From assembly GCF_036237315.1 (NCBI RefSeq), contig NZ_CP108356.1, forward strand, positions 6,391,501 to 6,455,500: a stretch of DNA of 64,000 bases, written 5' to 3'. The notes beneath the pieces are model-generated. The model saw only the letters and a list, made by a program, of their open reading frames with translations. It did not search any database and was not told where the DNA came from. This stretch comes from Streptomyces sp. NBC_01351 (GTDB lineage: Bacteria > Actinomycetota > Actinomycetes > Streptomycetales > Streptomycetaceae). How positions within the stretch are numbered: the stretch's first letter is position 1; every line of letters begins with the position of its first letter. Both the position numbers and the translations under genes were made by a program. Shown in pieces: positions 34,745 through 43,638 of this stretch.

Positions 34745-34885
34745 TGGTTCGACGTGTCCGGCGGCGAGAGTTCCTGGCTCCCGGGGCGCGCTCGGCCGAA
34801 GCCGAACGCCCTGGTGACAGTGGCGGGACCGCGCCGGATTCGCACCGGACTTCCTCTCCATGCCGCCGTATTGGCTCGGGCAGTC
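34745..34885 (-). promoter_or_regulatory. Cobalamin riboswitch
   Basis: On the minus strand the core reads GGAAGTCCGGTGCGAATCCG (from 34854 down), then GCGCGGTCCCGCCACTGT, and after a variable GC-rich hairpin region the B12-box sequence GGGAGCCAGGAACTC (about 34783-34769). These are the conserved GGTGnnAATCC, CCGCNACTG and GCCAGGANAC elements of the class in that order. It directly precedes cobD. Outer limits are approximate because the P1 stem was not drawn in full. Confidence 0.92.
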
Positions 34886-34952
34886 CACCACGCACCGAGA
34901 AGGCCCGTCAACTCGCCGTTGACCTGCGGCGGCCGGGCGGTGGCGGGTACGC

Positions 34953-34988
34953 GAAGGCTCCCTCCGGGAGAACCCGGAGGGAGCCTTC
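34953..34988 (-). terminator. Intrinsic terminator after the pit operon
   Basis: A perfect 16-bp stem (34953-34968 with 34973-34988) and an AGAA/TTCT tetraloop, 26 bp downstream of the 73-residue ORF stop on the minus strand. It insulates the pit transcript from the riboswitch/cobD transcript. Confidence 0.85.
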
Positions 34989-35014
34989 ACACGTGCTGGG
35001 TCGGACGTGATGCG

Positions 35015-35236
35015 TCAGGCGACGATCAGGTAGATCCCGTAGGCCACGGCCGCCGCGCACAGGGCGAAGCAGGCGTACGCGCCGCTGCGGGCCAGGGTGG
35101 CGGCGCCGCCCTGCTCGGTGGCGGCCTCGTGCTTGGACAGGCCCACCAGGCCCAGGGTGAACAGGGCCACGAGGGCGACGGTGGCGGAGAGGCTGACCCC
35201 GAAGACGGAGCCGAGTGCTTCCCAGTCGATCTTCAT
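35015..35236 (-). CDS. Small two-TM membrane protein linked to Pit
   Basis: 73 residues, 'MKIDWEALGSVFGVSLSATV' followed by 'ALVALFTLGLVGLSKHEAAT' and a second helix 'AYACFALCAAAVAYGIYLIV'. Two TM helices are joined by a short polar loop. The ATG at 35236 has an AGAGGAA site 25 bp after the pit stop, and it precedes the shared terminator, so it is co-transcribed with pit. I infer an accessory role in phosphate transport from position only. Confidence 0.75.
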   Translation of the reverse strand: MKIDWEALGSVFGVSLSATVALVALFTLGLVGLSKHEAATEQGGAATLARSGAYACFALCAAAVAYGIYLIVA

Positions 35237-35261
35237 ACTGCCGTTCCTCTGTATGTCTCGG

Positions 35262-36539
<1,278 letters not shown>

Positions 36540-36586
36540 TTACCCAGGCTTCTGTTTGACGTCAGTGGCTCGCCGACCGTAGGCAA

Positions 36587-36608
36587 TCTGGATGAACGGA
36601 AGGTGAAC
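36587..36608 (-). promoter_or_regulatory. PHO box upstream of pit
   Basis: On the minus strand: GTTCACCTTCC (36608-36598) then GTTCATCCAGA (36597-36587). The heptamers match the PhoP consensus GTTCACC at 7/7 and 6/7 with exact 11-bp periodicity. The site lies 48-69 bp before the pit ATG. A TACGGT at 36574-36579 could be the -10. Confidence 0.75.
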
Positions 36609-36687
36609 TGACATGGGCGACGCGGTGTACCGGCCCGGCGTGCGATCGGCGGCTTCGTCCCGATTCTGGGGTAGATATATCGATTAA

Positions 36688-36709
36688 TGCACGTCAAAGC
36701 CGGGTGAAC
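36688..36709 (-). promoter_or_regulatory. Possible second PHO-like site or promoter for pit
   Basis: GTTCACCCGGC (36709-36699) is a perfect heptamer; the next unit TTTGACGTGCA is only 4/7 but contains a TTGACG -35-like hexamer, followed by an AT-rich stretch (ATTAATCGATATATCT). It could be an upstream pit promoter. The evidence is modest. Confidence 0.35.
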
Positions 36710-36813
36710 GGACCCCTCCGCGCCGGCCCCGCGGCGTATACGACCGTGCGGTCGGGGCGCCGGAAGAGACCTAGATCACCCCGCCCGCGCCGTCCGCGGA
36801 GCGACTCCCTCCG

Positions 36814-37980
36814 GTGGCCCGCCGGAGCTCGCGCCTCGACACTGGAGCGGTGCGTACCGCCACAGCGACGGCAGCTGCCGTCACCACGACCCTCCTGGGA
36901 GCCGGCGCGGCCGCCGTCGCGGCCGGCCGGTACGCCGCCGACGCGGCCCTGCGCCCCGAGCCCGGCCGCCCGCTGCCCGGCGGAGCCCGGCTCAGCATCC
37001 ACTCCACCGCCGCCGGCCGGGTCGAGCTGACCCGCTCGCTCGCCTCCCTGCGCCCCGGTACCTACGGCCTGGACGCGCCCGGGGTGCACGCCGTCGTAGG
37101 ACCCGTCCTCACCGAGGCCGAGCACGACCCGGACACCGTCGTACGGCGGCTCCTCTCCGTCACCCACGGCAGCCTCGACCCCGGCACCCGGGTCCGGCTC
37201 ACCCCCCAGGTCCACCTCGGCAACCCGCGCACCGCCCTCGGGCTCGACCACGCCGACGTGGACGTCCCCGGCGAGCTCGGCGGGCTGCCCGCCTGGTTCG
37301 TGCCGGGCGCCCGCGACACCTGGGTGATCACCGTGCACGGCCTCGGCAGCAGCCGGGAGCACCCGATGGTGGTCATGCCCTTCCTGAACCGCCAGCGGAT
37401 GCCCGTCCTCGACCTGGCCTACCGCGGCGACCTCGGCGCCCCGGCCTCCCCGGACGGCCTCGGCCACCTCGGCGAATCGGAGTGGCGCGACGTGGACGCC
37501 GCCATCCGCTACGCCCTGCGCTACGGCGCCCGGCGGGTGATCCTCCACGGCTGGTCCACCGGGGCCACCATGGCCCTGCACGCCGCCGAGCGCTCCGCGC
37601 TGGCCGACCGGATCTCCGGGCTGGTGCTCGACTCGCCCGTGCTCGACTGGCACACCACCCTGCGCCGGCTCGCCGCCGCCCGGCACACCCCGGCGCTGGT
37701 GCTGCCGCTCGCCGTCAGGGCCGCCGAGGGCCGCGCGGGGCTGCGCGCCGACCGCCGACCGCCCGGAGCGGACCCGGGCGCGCTGCGCATGCCCGTCCTG
37801 ATCTTCCACGGCCCCGACGACACGCTCGCCCCCTGGGAGCCCTCCCGCCGGCTCGCCGCCGCCCGCCCCGACCTCGTCCACCTGCACACCGTCCGCGAGG
37901 CCGAACACGGTGCCATGTGGAACGCGGACCCGGCGGGCTACGAGGAGGCCCTGCGCCGTTTCCTGACCCCTCTCATGTGA
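36814..37980 (+). CDS. Alpha/beta-hydrolase (serine esterase/peptidase type)
   Basis: About 388 residues from the GTG at 36814; a GTG at 36850 is an alternative start. An N-terminal hydrophobic segment (ATAAAVTTTLLGAGAAAVAA) suggests a signal anchor. The alpha/beta fold shows 'WVITVHGLGSSREHPMVVM' (oxyanion loop), 'VILHGWSTGATMALHAAERS' (nucleophile elbow G-W-S-T-G), 'PVLIFHGPDDTLAPWEPSR' (catalytic D) and 'VREAEHGAMWN' (catalytic H). It is probably a membrane-attached or exported hydrolase; the substrate is unknown. The 274-bp gap before it carries the pit promoter on the other strand. Confidence 0.85.
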   Translation: MARRSSRLDTGAVRTATATAAAVTTTLLGAGAAAVAAGRYAADAALRPEPGRPLPGGARLSIHSTAAGRVELTRSLASLRPGTYGLDAPGVHAVVGPVLTEAEHDPDTVVRRLLSVTHGSLDPGTRVRLTPQVHLGNPRTALGLDHADVDVPGELGGLPAWFVPGARDTWVITVHGLGSSREHPMVVMPFLNRQRMPVLDLAYRGDLGAPASPDGLGHLGESEWRDVDAAIRYALRYGARRVILHGWSTGATMALHAAERSALADRISGLVLDSPVLDWHTTLRRLAAARHTPALVLPLAVRAAEGRAGLRADRRPPGADPGALRMPVLIFHGPDDTLAPWEPSRRLAAARPDLVHLHTVREAEHGAMWNADPAGYEEALRRFLTPLM

Positions 37981-38097
37981 AGGCGGTGTGGCGGACGAGG
38001 GCCTGCGGGCGGGTTGTCCCGGTCTGTGACCCCCGTGAGCAGTGGAAATGGCCGGTTCCGTTTGGGCTTTCGGCCAGTGACGGGCGAGACTGCTTCC

Positions 38098-39516
38098 GTG
38101 ACGTCCCGAAAGCCTGATGAGCAGTTGGCTCGCGACTCCAGACTCCGACTCGTCTCGCCGCGGTCCGTCGCCGCGGCACGCAAGGCGGTGACCGACCGAC
38201 GCACCCGGCCCGCCCCGAGGCCTCCGGCCGGCACGCCCGCCACCGCAGACCTCGCGAACCGGGCCCGGGCCTCGCTCGCCGACGCCGTGCGCCTGACCCG
38301 CTGGGCCGAACTCCACCTCGGCTCCGGGGACGGGGGAAGGCCCGCACCCACGGGCGCCCTCCCGGCCGTTGACGTCGAACGCGCCGCCGGGGAACTGAAC
38401 CTGACGCACGGCCAGATCCGCGTCGGCTGGGACCGCGCCCGGCTCGCCGGCCTCGTCGAGGTGCACGGCGGCCACGCCCGGCCCGGCTGGCGGCTGCGCG
38501 CCTGGGACCGCGACGACTCCGCCGTGCTGCGCGGCTGGGTCGCGCTCTTCGACGCCTGGTCGCTGGTCCACCCGGCCCCCGCCGACATCGCCCCCGAGGC
38601 CGTCGCCGAGGTCGTCGAGGCCATGCCCCAACTCCTGTCCCTGCTCCAGCTGTCGGCCGGTCCCGTGACCGTCCCCGACCTGCTCGACCTGCTCGGGCAG
38701 CGCGTCGCCGAACTGCGCGACGAGCGCTGCGAGGTCCCGTACGGGCCCCATCCCCAGCCCGCGGCCGCAGCAGCGGCCCGGACGACCGCCGCCGTCCCGC
38801 TCGCCCGGCTGCTGCGCTGGGCGCTGGGCGGGCTCGCCGCCGTGGACGCCGTCACGCTCGGCCCCGCGCGGGCCGCGCTCACCCCGCTCGGCAGCTGGGC
38901 GGTCTGGGTCAAGCTGGAGCAGATCTGCGTCGCCGCGCAGAGCCCGGCCGGCAACATCGAGCAGTCCGCCGCCGCCATGCTGCACGGCTGCGCCCGGCTC
39001 ACCCCGGGACCCGCCCGCGCCGAGTACCAGGCTTGGCTCGCCGCCCGGCCCGTCGGCCACGCCGTCAGCGAGCTGCTGCACGCCGCCCGTGGCGAGGACG
39101 CCCTGCTGCGCGGGCTCGCCTTCGAGGCACTGCGCGTGGTCGGAGCGCCCGCCGAGCCCGAGGTGCGCGCCGCCGTGCGCGAGCCCGCGCTGCGGCCCTA
39201 CGCCCTGCTCTGGCTCGCCGAGCACGACGGGGTCGACCCCGACGAGGCGCAGGACGTCCTCACCGCCGAGGAGTCGACCTGGCTCTGGGTGGACACCGCG
39301 GCCGCCATCGCCGACCACGGCGAAGCCGAGCTGCTCGCCCGCCATCTGGATTCGGCCGTGCGCACCACCGTGCCCCGGCTGCTGGACGAGGTCCGCGCGG
39401 TCGGCCACCCGCGCACCGTGCAGGTGCTGGTGGCGCTGGCCGCGGCCCACCCCGACCCGGCCCTGGCCAAGGCGGTCCGCCGGGCCGCGTTCCAGGTCCA
39501 CACCGGCGGCGCCTGA
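38098..39516 (+). CDS. Conserved protein of unknown function (paralogue of the 5705-7225 gene)
   Basis: About 472 residues from a GTG at 38098; upstream in-frame codons extend to 38014. A basic N-terminus ('SPRSVAAARKAVTDRRTRPA') is followed by 'ARASLADAVRLTRWAELHLG', a helix-turn-helix-like stretch 'VERAAGELNLTHGQIRVGWD', 'RARLAGLVEVHGGHARPGWR', a central helical region, 'LTPLGSWAVWVKLEQI', and a C-terminal half shared with the 5.7-kb protein ('AEYQAWLAARPVGHAVSELL', 'EPEVRAAVREPALRPYALLW', 'STWLWVDTAAAIADHGEAEL', 'HPRTVQVLVALAAAHPDPAL'). The tail looks like HEAT-type helical repeats. The fold suggests winged-helix plus helical scaffold; no function is known. Confidence 0.78.
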   Translation: MTSRKPDEQLARDSRLRLVSPRSVAAARKAVTDRRTRPAPRPPAGTPATADLANRARASLADAVRLTRWAELHLGSGDGGRPAPTGALPAVDVERAAGELNLTHGQIRVGWDRARLAGLVEVHGGHARPGWRLRAWDRDDSAVLRGWVALFDAWSLVHPAPADIAPEAVAEVVEAMPQLLSLLQLSAGPVTVPDLLDLLGQRVAELRDERCEVPYGPHPQPAAAAAARTTAAVPLARLLRWALGGLAAVDAVTLGPARAALTPLGSWAVWVKLEQICVAAQSPAGNIEQSAAAMLHGCARLTPGPARAEYQAWLAARPVGHAVSELLHAARGEDALLRGLAFEALRVVGAPAEPEVRAAVREPALRPYALLWLAEHDGVDPDEAQDVLTAEESTWLWVDTAAAIADHGEAELLARHLDSAVRTTVPRLLDEVRAVGHPRTVQVLVALAAAHPDPALAKAVRRAAFQVHTGGA

Positions 39517-39569
39517 TCGCTGGGCCCGCTGGGCGGCAGGGGTGCCGGCCCGGCCGGGTCCGGGCGCGC

Positions 39570-39658
39570 GTCGGGGCGTCTCCTCGGGCGTCGAACGTGT
39601 CGGGGGGTCGGTGGGCCGAGCCATGGTTGTGTTCGACGCCCTGCGGGGACGCCCCGAC
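39570..39658. repeat. Palindromic interspersed element, family B copy 2
   Basis: The left arm (39570-39596, gtcggggcgtc...gcgtcgaac) pairs with the right arm (39631-39658, gttcgacgccctgcgggg...ccgac). The core contains TCGGTGGGCCGAG, the reverse complement of the copy-1 core. It lies between two convergent genes and could act as a bidirectional terminator hairpin. Confidence 0.75.
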
Positions 39659-39733
39659 ACGCACCCGGCCCCGTCCGGACCGGCGGGGACCGGCCTGCAC
39701 GCATCCGGCCCCGTCCGGGGCGGAGGGCCGGTT

Positions 39734-40129
39734 TCAGACCTGTGGTGCGTACGTACCGAAGCTCCAGATGTTGCCCTCGGCGTCCTTGGCCATGTAGTCG
39801 CGGGAGCCGTAGTCCTGGTCGGTGGGTTCCATCAGGATCTCCACCCCGTGCTCGGCGGCCCTGCGGTGGTGGGCGTCCACGTCGTCGACCACCACGTAGA
39901 CCCCCGAGGGGCCTGCGCCCTCCATGGCCTTGTCGAACACCCCGCCGGTGCCCTTGCTGCCCAGCATGACGAGGCCGTTCCCGTAGGCCAGCTCCGCGTG
40001 CATCACGGAGCCGTCCTCACCCTCGTACACCGCGACCTGGCTGAAGCCGAAGGCCTCGGTCAGCAGCTTGATGGCCGCCTTCGCGTCGCGGTAGACCAGC
40101 GTGGGGCAGATGGACGGAACGCCTGCCAT
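39734..40129 (-). CDS. VOC-superfamily (glyoxalase/bleomycin-resistance-like) protein
   Basis: 131 residues from the ATG at 40129 (GGGAG 8 nt upstream; the GTG at 40138 is too close to it). It shows 'MAGVPSICPTLVYRDAKAAI', 'LLTEAFGFSQVAVYEGEDGS', 'MHAELAYGNGLVMLGSKG', 'GVYVVVDDVDAHHRRAAEHG' and 'YGSRDYMAKDAEGNIWSFGT', the paired beta-alpha-beta-beta-beta modules of the fold, with H and E of the metal site in 'MHAEL' and 'DAEGNIW'. It resembles PhnB-like or YdeI-type members; the substrate is unknown. Confidence 0.85.
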   Translation of the reverse strand: MAGVPSICPTLVYRDAKAAIKLLTEAFGFSQVAVYEGEDGSVMHAELAYGNGLVMLGSKGTGGVFDKAMEGAGPSGVYVVVDDVDAHHRRAAEHGVEILMEPTDQDYGSRDYMAKDAEGNIWSFGTYAPQV

Positions 40130-40192
40130 GACGATCACTCCCTCTCGTGACGGTGACCCGCGTCACACCAGCATGGCAGGCGGGGCCGACAG

Positions 40193-41083
40193 TCAGCGGA
40201 AGGTGTTGCACTGGGCCATGTCGCCCGTGCGGTAGCCCTGGTAGAACCACTGCTGGCGCTGCTCGGCAGAGCCGTGCGTCCAGGACTCCGGGGTCACCCG
40301 GCCCTGGAACTTCTCCTGGATCCGGTCGTCGCCGACCGCGGCCGCCGCGTCCAGCCCGTCCTTCATGTCCTGGCCGGTCAGGTCGGTGATCAGCGGCCGC
40401 CCGGTGGACTCGTCCGGGGTCTTCGTCGCGTTGTGCGCCCACACTCCGGCGTAGCAGTCGGCCTGGAGTTCCACCTTGACCGCGTTGCTGTCCGGGCCCT
40501 GCCGCCCGTCCTGGGCCCGCTGGAGGGTCCCGGTCAGGTTCTGGATGTGGTGCCCGTACTCGTGGGCCACGACGTAGGCCTGGGCGAAGGGGCCGCCGCT
40601 CGCGCCGAACTTCGTCCGCAGCTCGTTGAAGAAGCCCAGGTCGAGGTAGACCTGCCGGTCCGCGGGGCAGTAGAAGGGGCCCACCGCCGAGGTGGCCGCC
40701 CCGCAGGCCGTGTTCACCCTGCCGGTGAAGAACACGGTCGACGCCGGGCTGTACTGGCCGCCGCGCCTGGTGAACTCCTGCCTCCAGAAGTCCTGGGTGC
40801 TGTTCACCACAGCGACCAGCCGGCAGTCCTCGCGCGCGTTCGCGTCCTGCCCCGTCTTGCAGGCCTGCTGCACCTGATTGACCGAGGACGAGGCGGGATC
40901 CGGCTCCTGGTCCCCGGAGGACAGCCCCAGCTGCTCCGGACCCACACCGAAGAAGAGGCCCAGGAGCAGCGCGATGAAGCCGACGATGCCGCCGCCGACC
41001 GTGGCCCTCCCGCCCGGGATGCGGCTGCCCCGGACGTCCTTGACCTCGGACGTGTCCAGATTGGCGTTGTCGTCGAACTGCAT
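40193..41083 (-). CDS. YpfJ-type neutral zinc metallopeptidase
   Basis: 296 residues of the 'putative neutral zinc metallopeptidase' family. A cytoplasmic N-terminus (MQFDDNANLDTSEVKDVRGS, with the typical R-G opener) leads into one TM helix (ATVGGGIVGFIALLLGLFFG). The extracytoplasmic domain contains 'FTGRVNTACGAATSAVGPFY' and the zinc site 'AQAYVVAHEYGHHIQNLTGT' (H-E-x-x-H), with 'VELQADCYAGVWAHNA' supplying a further ligand. Four Cys may form disulfides. The real substrate is not established. It is divergent from the ABC-F transcription unit. Confidence 0.92.
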   Translation of the reverse strand: MQFDDNANLDTSEVKDVRGSRIPGGRATVGGGIVGFIALLLGLFFGVGPEQLGLSSGDQEPDPASSSVNQVQQACKTGQDANAREDCRLVAVVNSTQDFWRQEFTRRGGQYSPASTVFFTGRVNTACGAATSAVGPFYCPADRQVYLDLGFFNELRTKFGASGGPFAQAYVVAHEYGHHIQNLTGTLQRAQDGRQGPDSNAVKVELQADCYAGVWAHNATKTPDESTGRPLITDLTGQDMKDGLDAAAAVGDDRIQEKFQGRVTPESWTHGSAEQRQQWFYQGYRTGDMAQCNTFR

Positions 41084-41222
41084 CCCGCACCGCCTTTGCG
41101 ATGAACGTGTGTGTCAACCCGTTCATCCTCGTACGCGCTCAGGCCCACCGGCCCGATCGCTGGGCCGAACGGGGGACGGGGCGGCCGAGCGGACGGCCCC
41201 GAAAGTAGTTGCGCACCCCCGG

Positions 41223-41228
41223 TAGAAT
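41223..41228 (+). promoter_or_regulatory. Candidate -10 element for a leaderless transcript
   Basis: TAGAAT matches the HrdB-type -10 consensus (TANNNT). The next ATG begins 8 nt after it (41236), the position expected for the +1, so the mRNA would start at that ATG. No convincing -35 is seen (GAAAGT at 41202-41206 region is weak). Confidence 0.55.
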
Positions 41229-41235
41229 GACTCTC

Positions 41236-41259
41236 ATGGCAAATCTCCTCGCGGATTAG
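41236..41259 (+). CDS. Seven-codon leader ORF (MANLLAD) before the ABC-F gene
   Basis: ATG-GCA-AAT-CTC-CTC-GCG-GAT-TAG, with no ribosome-binding site and the ATG placed at the predicted transcription start. A GAAGCTTC palindrome (41268-41275) follows. Genes for ABC-F ribosome-rescue proteins are often controlled by short upstream ORFs that sense stalled ribosomes, so this may be an attenuating leader peptide. It is too short for normal gene callers, and coding is inferred. Confidence 0.45.
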   Translation: MANLLAD

Positions 41260-41321
41260 CGGCGTCGAAGCTTCGCGTCCTGCCCCCCTTCCGCCGTCCC
41301 CACCCGCCCTGGAGTATTTCC

Positions 41322-42920
41322 GTGATCACCGCCACCGGCGTCGAGCTGCGCGCCGGCGCCCGCGTCCTCATCGAGTCCGCCTCCTTCCGCGTCGCCAAGG
41401 GCGACCGCATCGGCCTGGTCGGCCGCAACGGAGCGGGCAAGACCACCCTCACCAAGTGCCTCGCCGGCGAGGGCCAGCCCGCCGCCGGCTCCATCACCCG
41501 CTCGGGTGAGGTCGGCTACCTCCCGCAGGACCCGCGCACCGGCGACCTCGACATCCTGGCCCGCGACCGGATCCTCTCCGCGCGCGGCCTTGACGTGCTG
41601 ATCAAGAAGATGCGCATGAACGAGGAGCGCATCGCCACCGGCTCCGGCGGTACCCGCGACAAGGCGATGAAGCAGTACGAGCGCCAGGAGACCGAGTTCC
41701 TGACCAAGGGCGGGTACGCCGCCGAGGCGGAGGCGTCCACCATCGCGGCCGCCCTCAGCCTGCCCGACCGGGTCCTCGGCCAGCCGCTGCACACCCTCTC
41801 CGGTGGTCAGCGCCGCCGTGTCGAGCTCGCCCGGATCCTCTTCTCGGACGCCGACACCCTGCTCCTCGACGAGCCGACGAACCACCTCGACGCCGACTCG
41901 ATCGTCTGGCTGCGCGACTACCTGAAGACCTACCGCGGCGGCTTCATCGTGATCTCCCACGACGTCGACCTGGTCGAGACCGTCGTCAACAAGGTCTTCT
42001 ACCTGGACGCGAACCGCTCCCAGATCGACGTCTACAACATGGGCTGGAAGCTCTACCAGCAGCAGCGCGAGGCCGACGAGAAGCGCCGCAAGCGCGAGCG
42101 CCAGAACGCGGAGAAGAAGGCCGCGGCCCTGAACTCGCAGGCCGACAAGATGCGTGCCAAGGCCACCAAGACCGTGGCCGCGCAGAACATGGCCAAGCGC
42201 GCCGACCGGCTGCTGGCCGGCCTGGATGCCGTCCGCGTCTCCGACAAGGTCGCCAAGCTGCGCTTCCCGGACCCGGCGCCCTGCGGGAAGACCCCGCTGA
42301 CCGCCGAGGGCCTGTCGAAGTCGTACGGCTCGCTGGAGATCTTCACCGACGTCGACCTGGCCATCGACAAGGGCTCCCGCGTCGTCATCCTCGGCCTCAA
42401 CGGCGCCGGCAAGACCACCCTGCTGCGCCTGCTGTCGGGCACGGAGACGCCCGACACCGGCACCGTCGTCCCCGGCCACGGCCTCAAGCTCGGCTACTAC
42501 GCCCAGGAGCACGAGACGCTGGACCCGGAGCGCACGGTCCTGGAGAACATGCGCTCCTCCGCGCCCGACCTGGACCTGGTCGCCGTACGCAAGACGCTCG
42601 GCTCCTTCCTGTTCTCCGGAGACGACGTGGACAAGCCGGCCGGCGTCCTGTCCGGCGGCGAGAAGACCCGTCTGGCCCTGGCCACGCTGGTCGTCTCCTC
42701 GGCGAACGTGCTGCTGCTCGACGAGCCCACGAACAACCTCGACCCGGCCAGCCGCGAGGAGATCCTGGGCGCGCTGCGCACGTACAAGGGCGCGGTCATC
42801 CTCGTCACGCACGACGAGGGCGCGGTCGAGGCGCTGGAGCCGGAGCGGATCATCCTGCTCCCGGACGGCGTCGAGGACCTGTGGGGCCCGGACTACCGGG
42901 ACCTGGTGGCCCTCGCCTGA
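41322..42920 (+). CDS. ABC-F family ATPase (translation factor/ribosome protection type)
   Basis: A 532-residue, soluble twin-ABC protein without TM helices. ABC1 has 'LVGRNGAGKTTLTKCLAGEG', signature 'LSGGQRRRVELARILFSDAD' and 'LLLDEPTNHLDADSIVWLRD'. A charged P-site-tRNA-interaction-type linker (about residues 240-320, rich in K, R, E, A) includes 'RKRERQNAEKKAAALNSQAD'. ABC2 has 'VILGLNGAGKTTLLRLLSGT', signature 'LSGGEKTRLALATLVVSSAN' and 'LLLDEPTNNLDPASREEILG'. It binds the ribosomal E site in known homologues. The GTG at 41322 has CTGGAG. Whether it is housekeeping (EttA/Uup-like) or gives resistance cannot be told from sequence. Confidence 0.93.
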   Translation: MITATGVELRAGARVLIESASFRVAKGDRIGLVGRNGAGKTTLTKCLAGEGQPAAGSITRSGEVGYLPQDPRTGDLDILARDRILSARGLDVLIKKMRMNEERIATGSGGTRDKAMKQYERQETEFLTKGGYAAEAEASTIAAALSLPDRVLGQPLHTLSGGQRRRVELARILFSDADTLLLDEPTNHLDADSIVWLRDYLKTYRGGFIVISHDVDLVETVVNKVFYLDANRSQIDVYNMGWKLYQQQREADEKRRKRERQNAEKKAAALNSQADKMRAKATKTVAAQNMAKRADRLLAGLDAVRVSDKVAKLRFPDPAPCGKTPLTAEGLSKSYGSLEIFTDVDLAIDKGSRVVILGLNGAGKTTLLRLLSGTETPDTGTVVPGHGLKLGYYAQEHETLDPERTVLENMRSSAPDLDLVAVRKTLGSFLFSGDDVDKPAGVLSGGEKTRLALATLVVSSANVLLLDEPTNNLDPASREEILGALRTYKGAVILVTHDEGAVEALEPERIILLPDGVEDLWGPDYRDLVALA

Positions 42921-42947
42921 CCCCGCGCCCGACGGCCTGCGCGGTCT

Positions 42948-42989
42948 GATCCAGTTCCTTATGGATCATTCGGCTCAGGGGTGATCCAT
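42948..42989. promoter_or_regulatory. GATC cluster and inverted repeat upstream of gbn
   Basis: Three GATC tetramers at 42948, 42964 and 42983 lie within 39 bp; two are part of ATGGATCA (42961-42968) and TGATCCAT (42982-42989), a perfect 8-bp inverted repeat. A further GATC is at 43242. Gbn is described as a GATC-preferring binder, so autoregulation or nucleoid loading is possible, though a terminator lies between the cluster and gbn. Confidence 0.45.
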
Positions 42990-43026
42990 CATCTGAGTGA
43001 GACGGTCTGGTACCGCCCTACGTCGT

Positions 43027-43079
43027 ACGACGGCCCCGGTCGCACCTGAGCAGGTGCGCGACCGGGGCCGTCGTTTTTT
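43027..43079 (+). terminator. Strong terminator between ABC-F and gbn
   Basis: A 22-bp arm (43027-43048) pairs with 43051-43074 with a two-base bulge, followed by TTTTTT, the longest T tract of any hairpin here. It could end transcription from an unannotated promoter in the 42950 region as well as from the ABC-F gene. The rest of the 364-bp gap holds the GATC cluster. Confidence 0.9.
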
Positions 43080-43284
43080 CCGCTCCACGCCCCTGACCTG
43101 GCGATTCCCGGTGAGCGTGGAGAAGTGTGACGGAAGTCATGCGGCGGAAGAGAAGATTCCGTTCTGCTCGGGCGTCCACCCCTCGAGAAATGCCGTCGTG
43201 CCGACCTTGCGGAATGGGTGGCCAGGAAGCCGGGGAGGGGTGATCATGAGAAGTCCAGAGCGCACTTCCCACGAGGAGGCACGG

Positions 43285-43506
43285 GTGGCCGAGACTCTGA
43301 AGAAGGGCAGCCGGGTAACCGGCGCCGCGCGCGACAAGCTCGCGGCAGACCTGAAGAAGAAGTACGACTCCGGTGCGAGTATCCGGGCGCTGGCCGAAGA
43401 GACCGGCCGGTCCTACGGATTCGTCCACCGGATGCTCAGTGAGTCCGGGGTTTCGCTGCGTGGTCGCGGAGGCGCGACGCGCGGTAAGAAGACGGCTACG
43501 GCCTGA
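43285..43506 (+). CDS. gbn: Gbn-type nucleoid-associated protein (helix-turn-helix)
   Basis: 73 residues: 'AETLKKGSRVTGAARDKLAA', 'DLKKKYDSGASIRALAEETG' and 'RSYGFVHRMLSESGVSLRGR', ending in a basic 'GGATRGKKTATA' tail. The length and the S-I-R-x-L-A-x-x-x-G-R-S-Y-G-F-V-H-R helix-turn-helix match Streptomyces Gbn (SCO1839), which binds GATC-containing sites genome-wide, resembles the Lsr2 C-terminal domain and influences development timing. The GTG at 43285 has a GAGGAGG site 5 nt upstream. The order relative to the ABC-F gene and the enoyl-CoA hydratase agrees with SCO1838-1840 as I recall it. Confidence 0.9.
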   Translation: MAETLKKGSRVTGAARDKLAADLKKKYDSGASIRALAEETGRSYGFVHRMLSESGVSLRGRGGATRGKKTATA

Positions 43507-43638
43507 CCCCGGTCCCATCGGTTCCAACGGTCCGGATGTACCTTCGGTGACCCCCGGTCGGCCTTTGGGTCGACTGGGTGGTTACTGTGCAGTCACTTAG
43601 GCCGAGATCGCGGCCGACCGCACACCGGAGGCATACGG

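Noticed and set aside
36694..39660. A 988-codon open frame on the minus strand
   Set aside because: It runs antisense to the hydrolase and the 38098 gene, is rich in G, A, R and P, and arises from strong GC bias at third positions; the plus-strand frames have recognisable domains.
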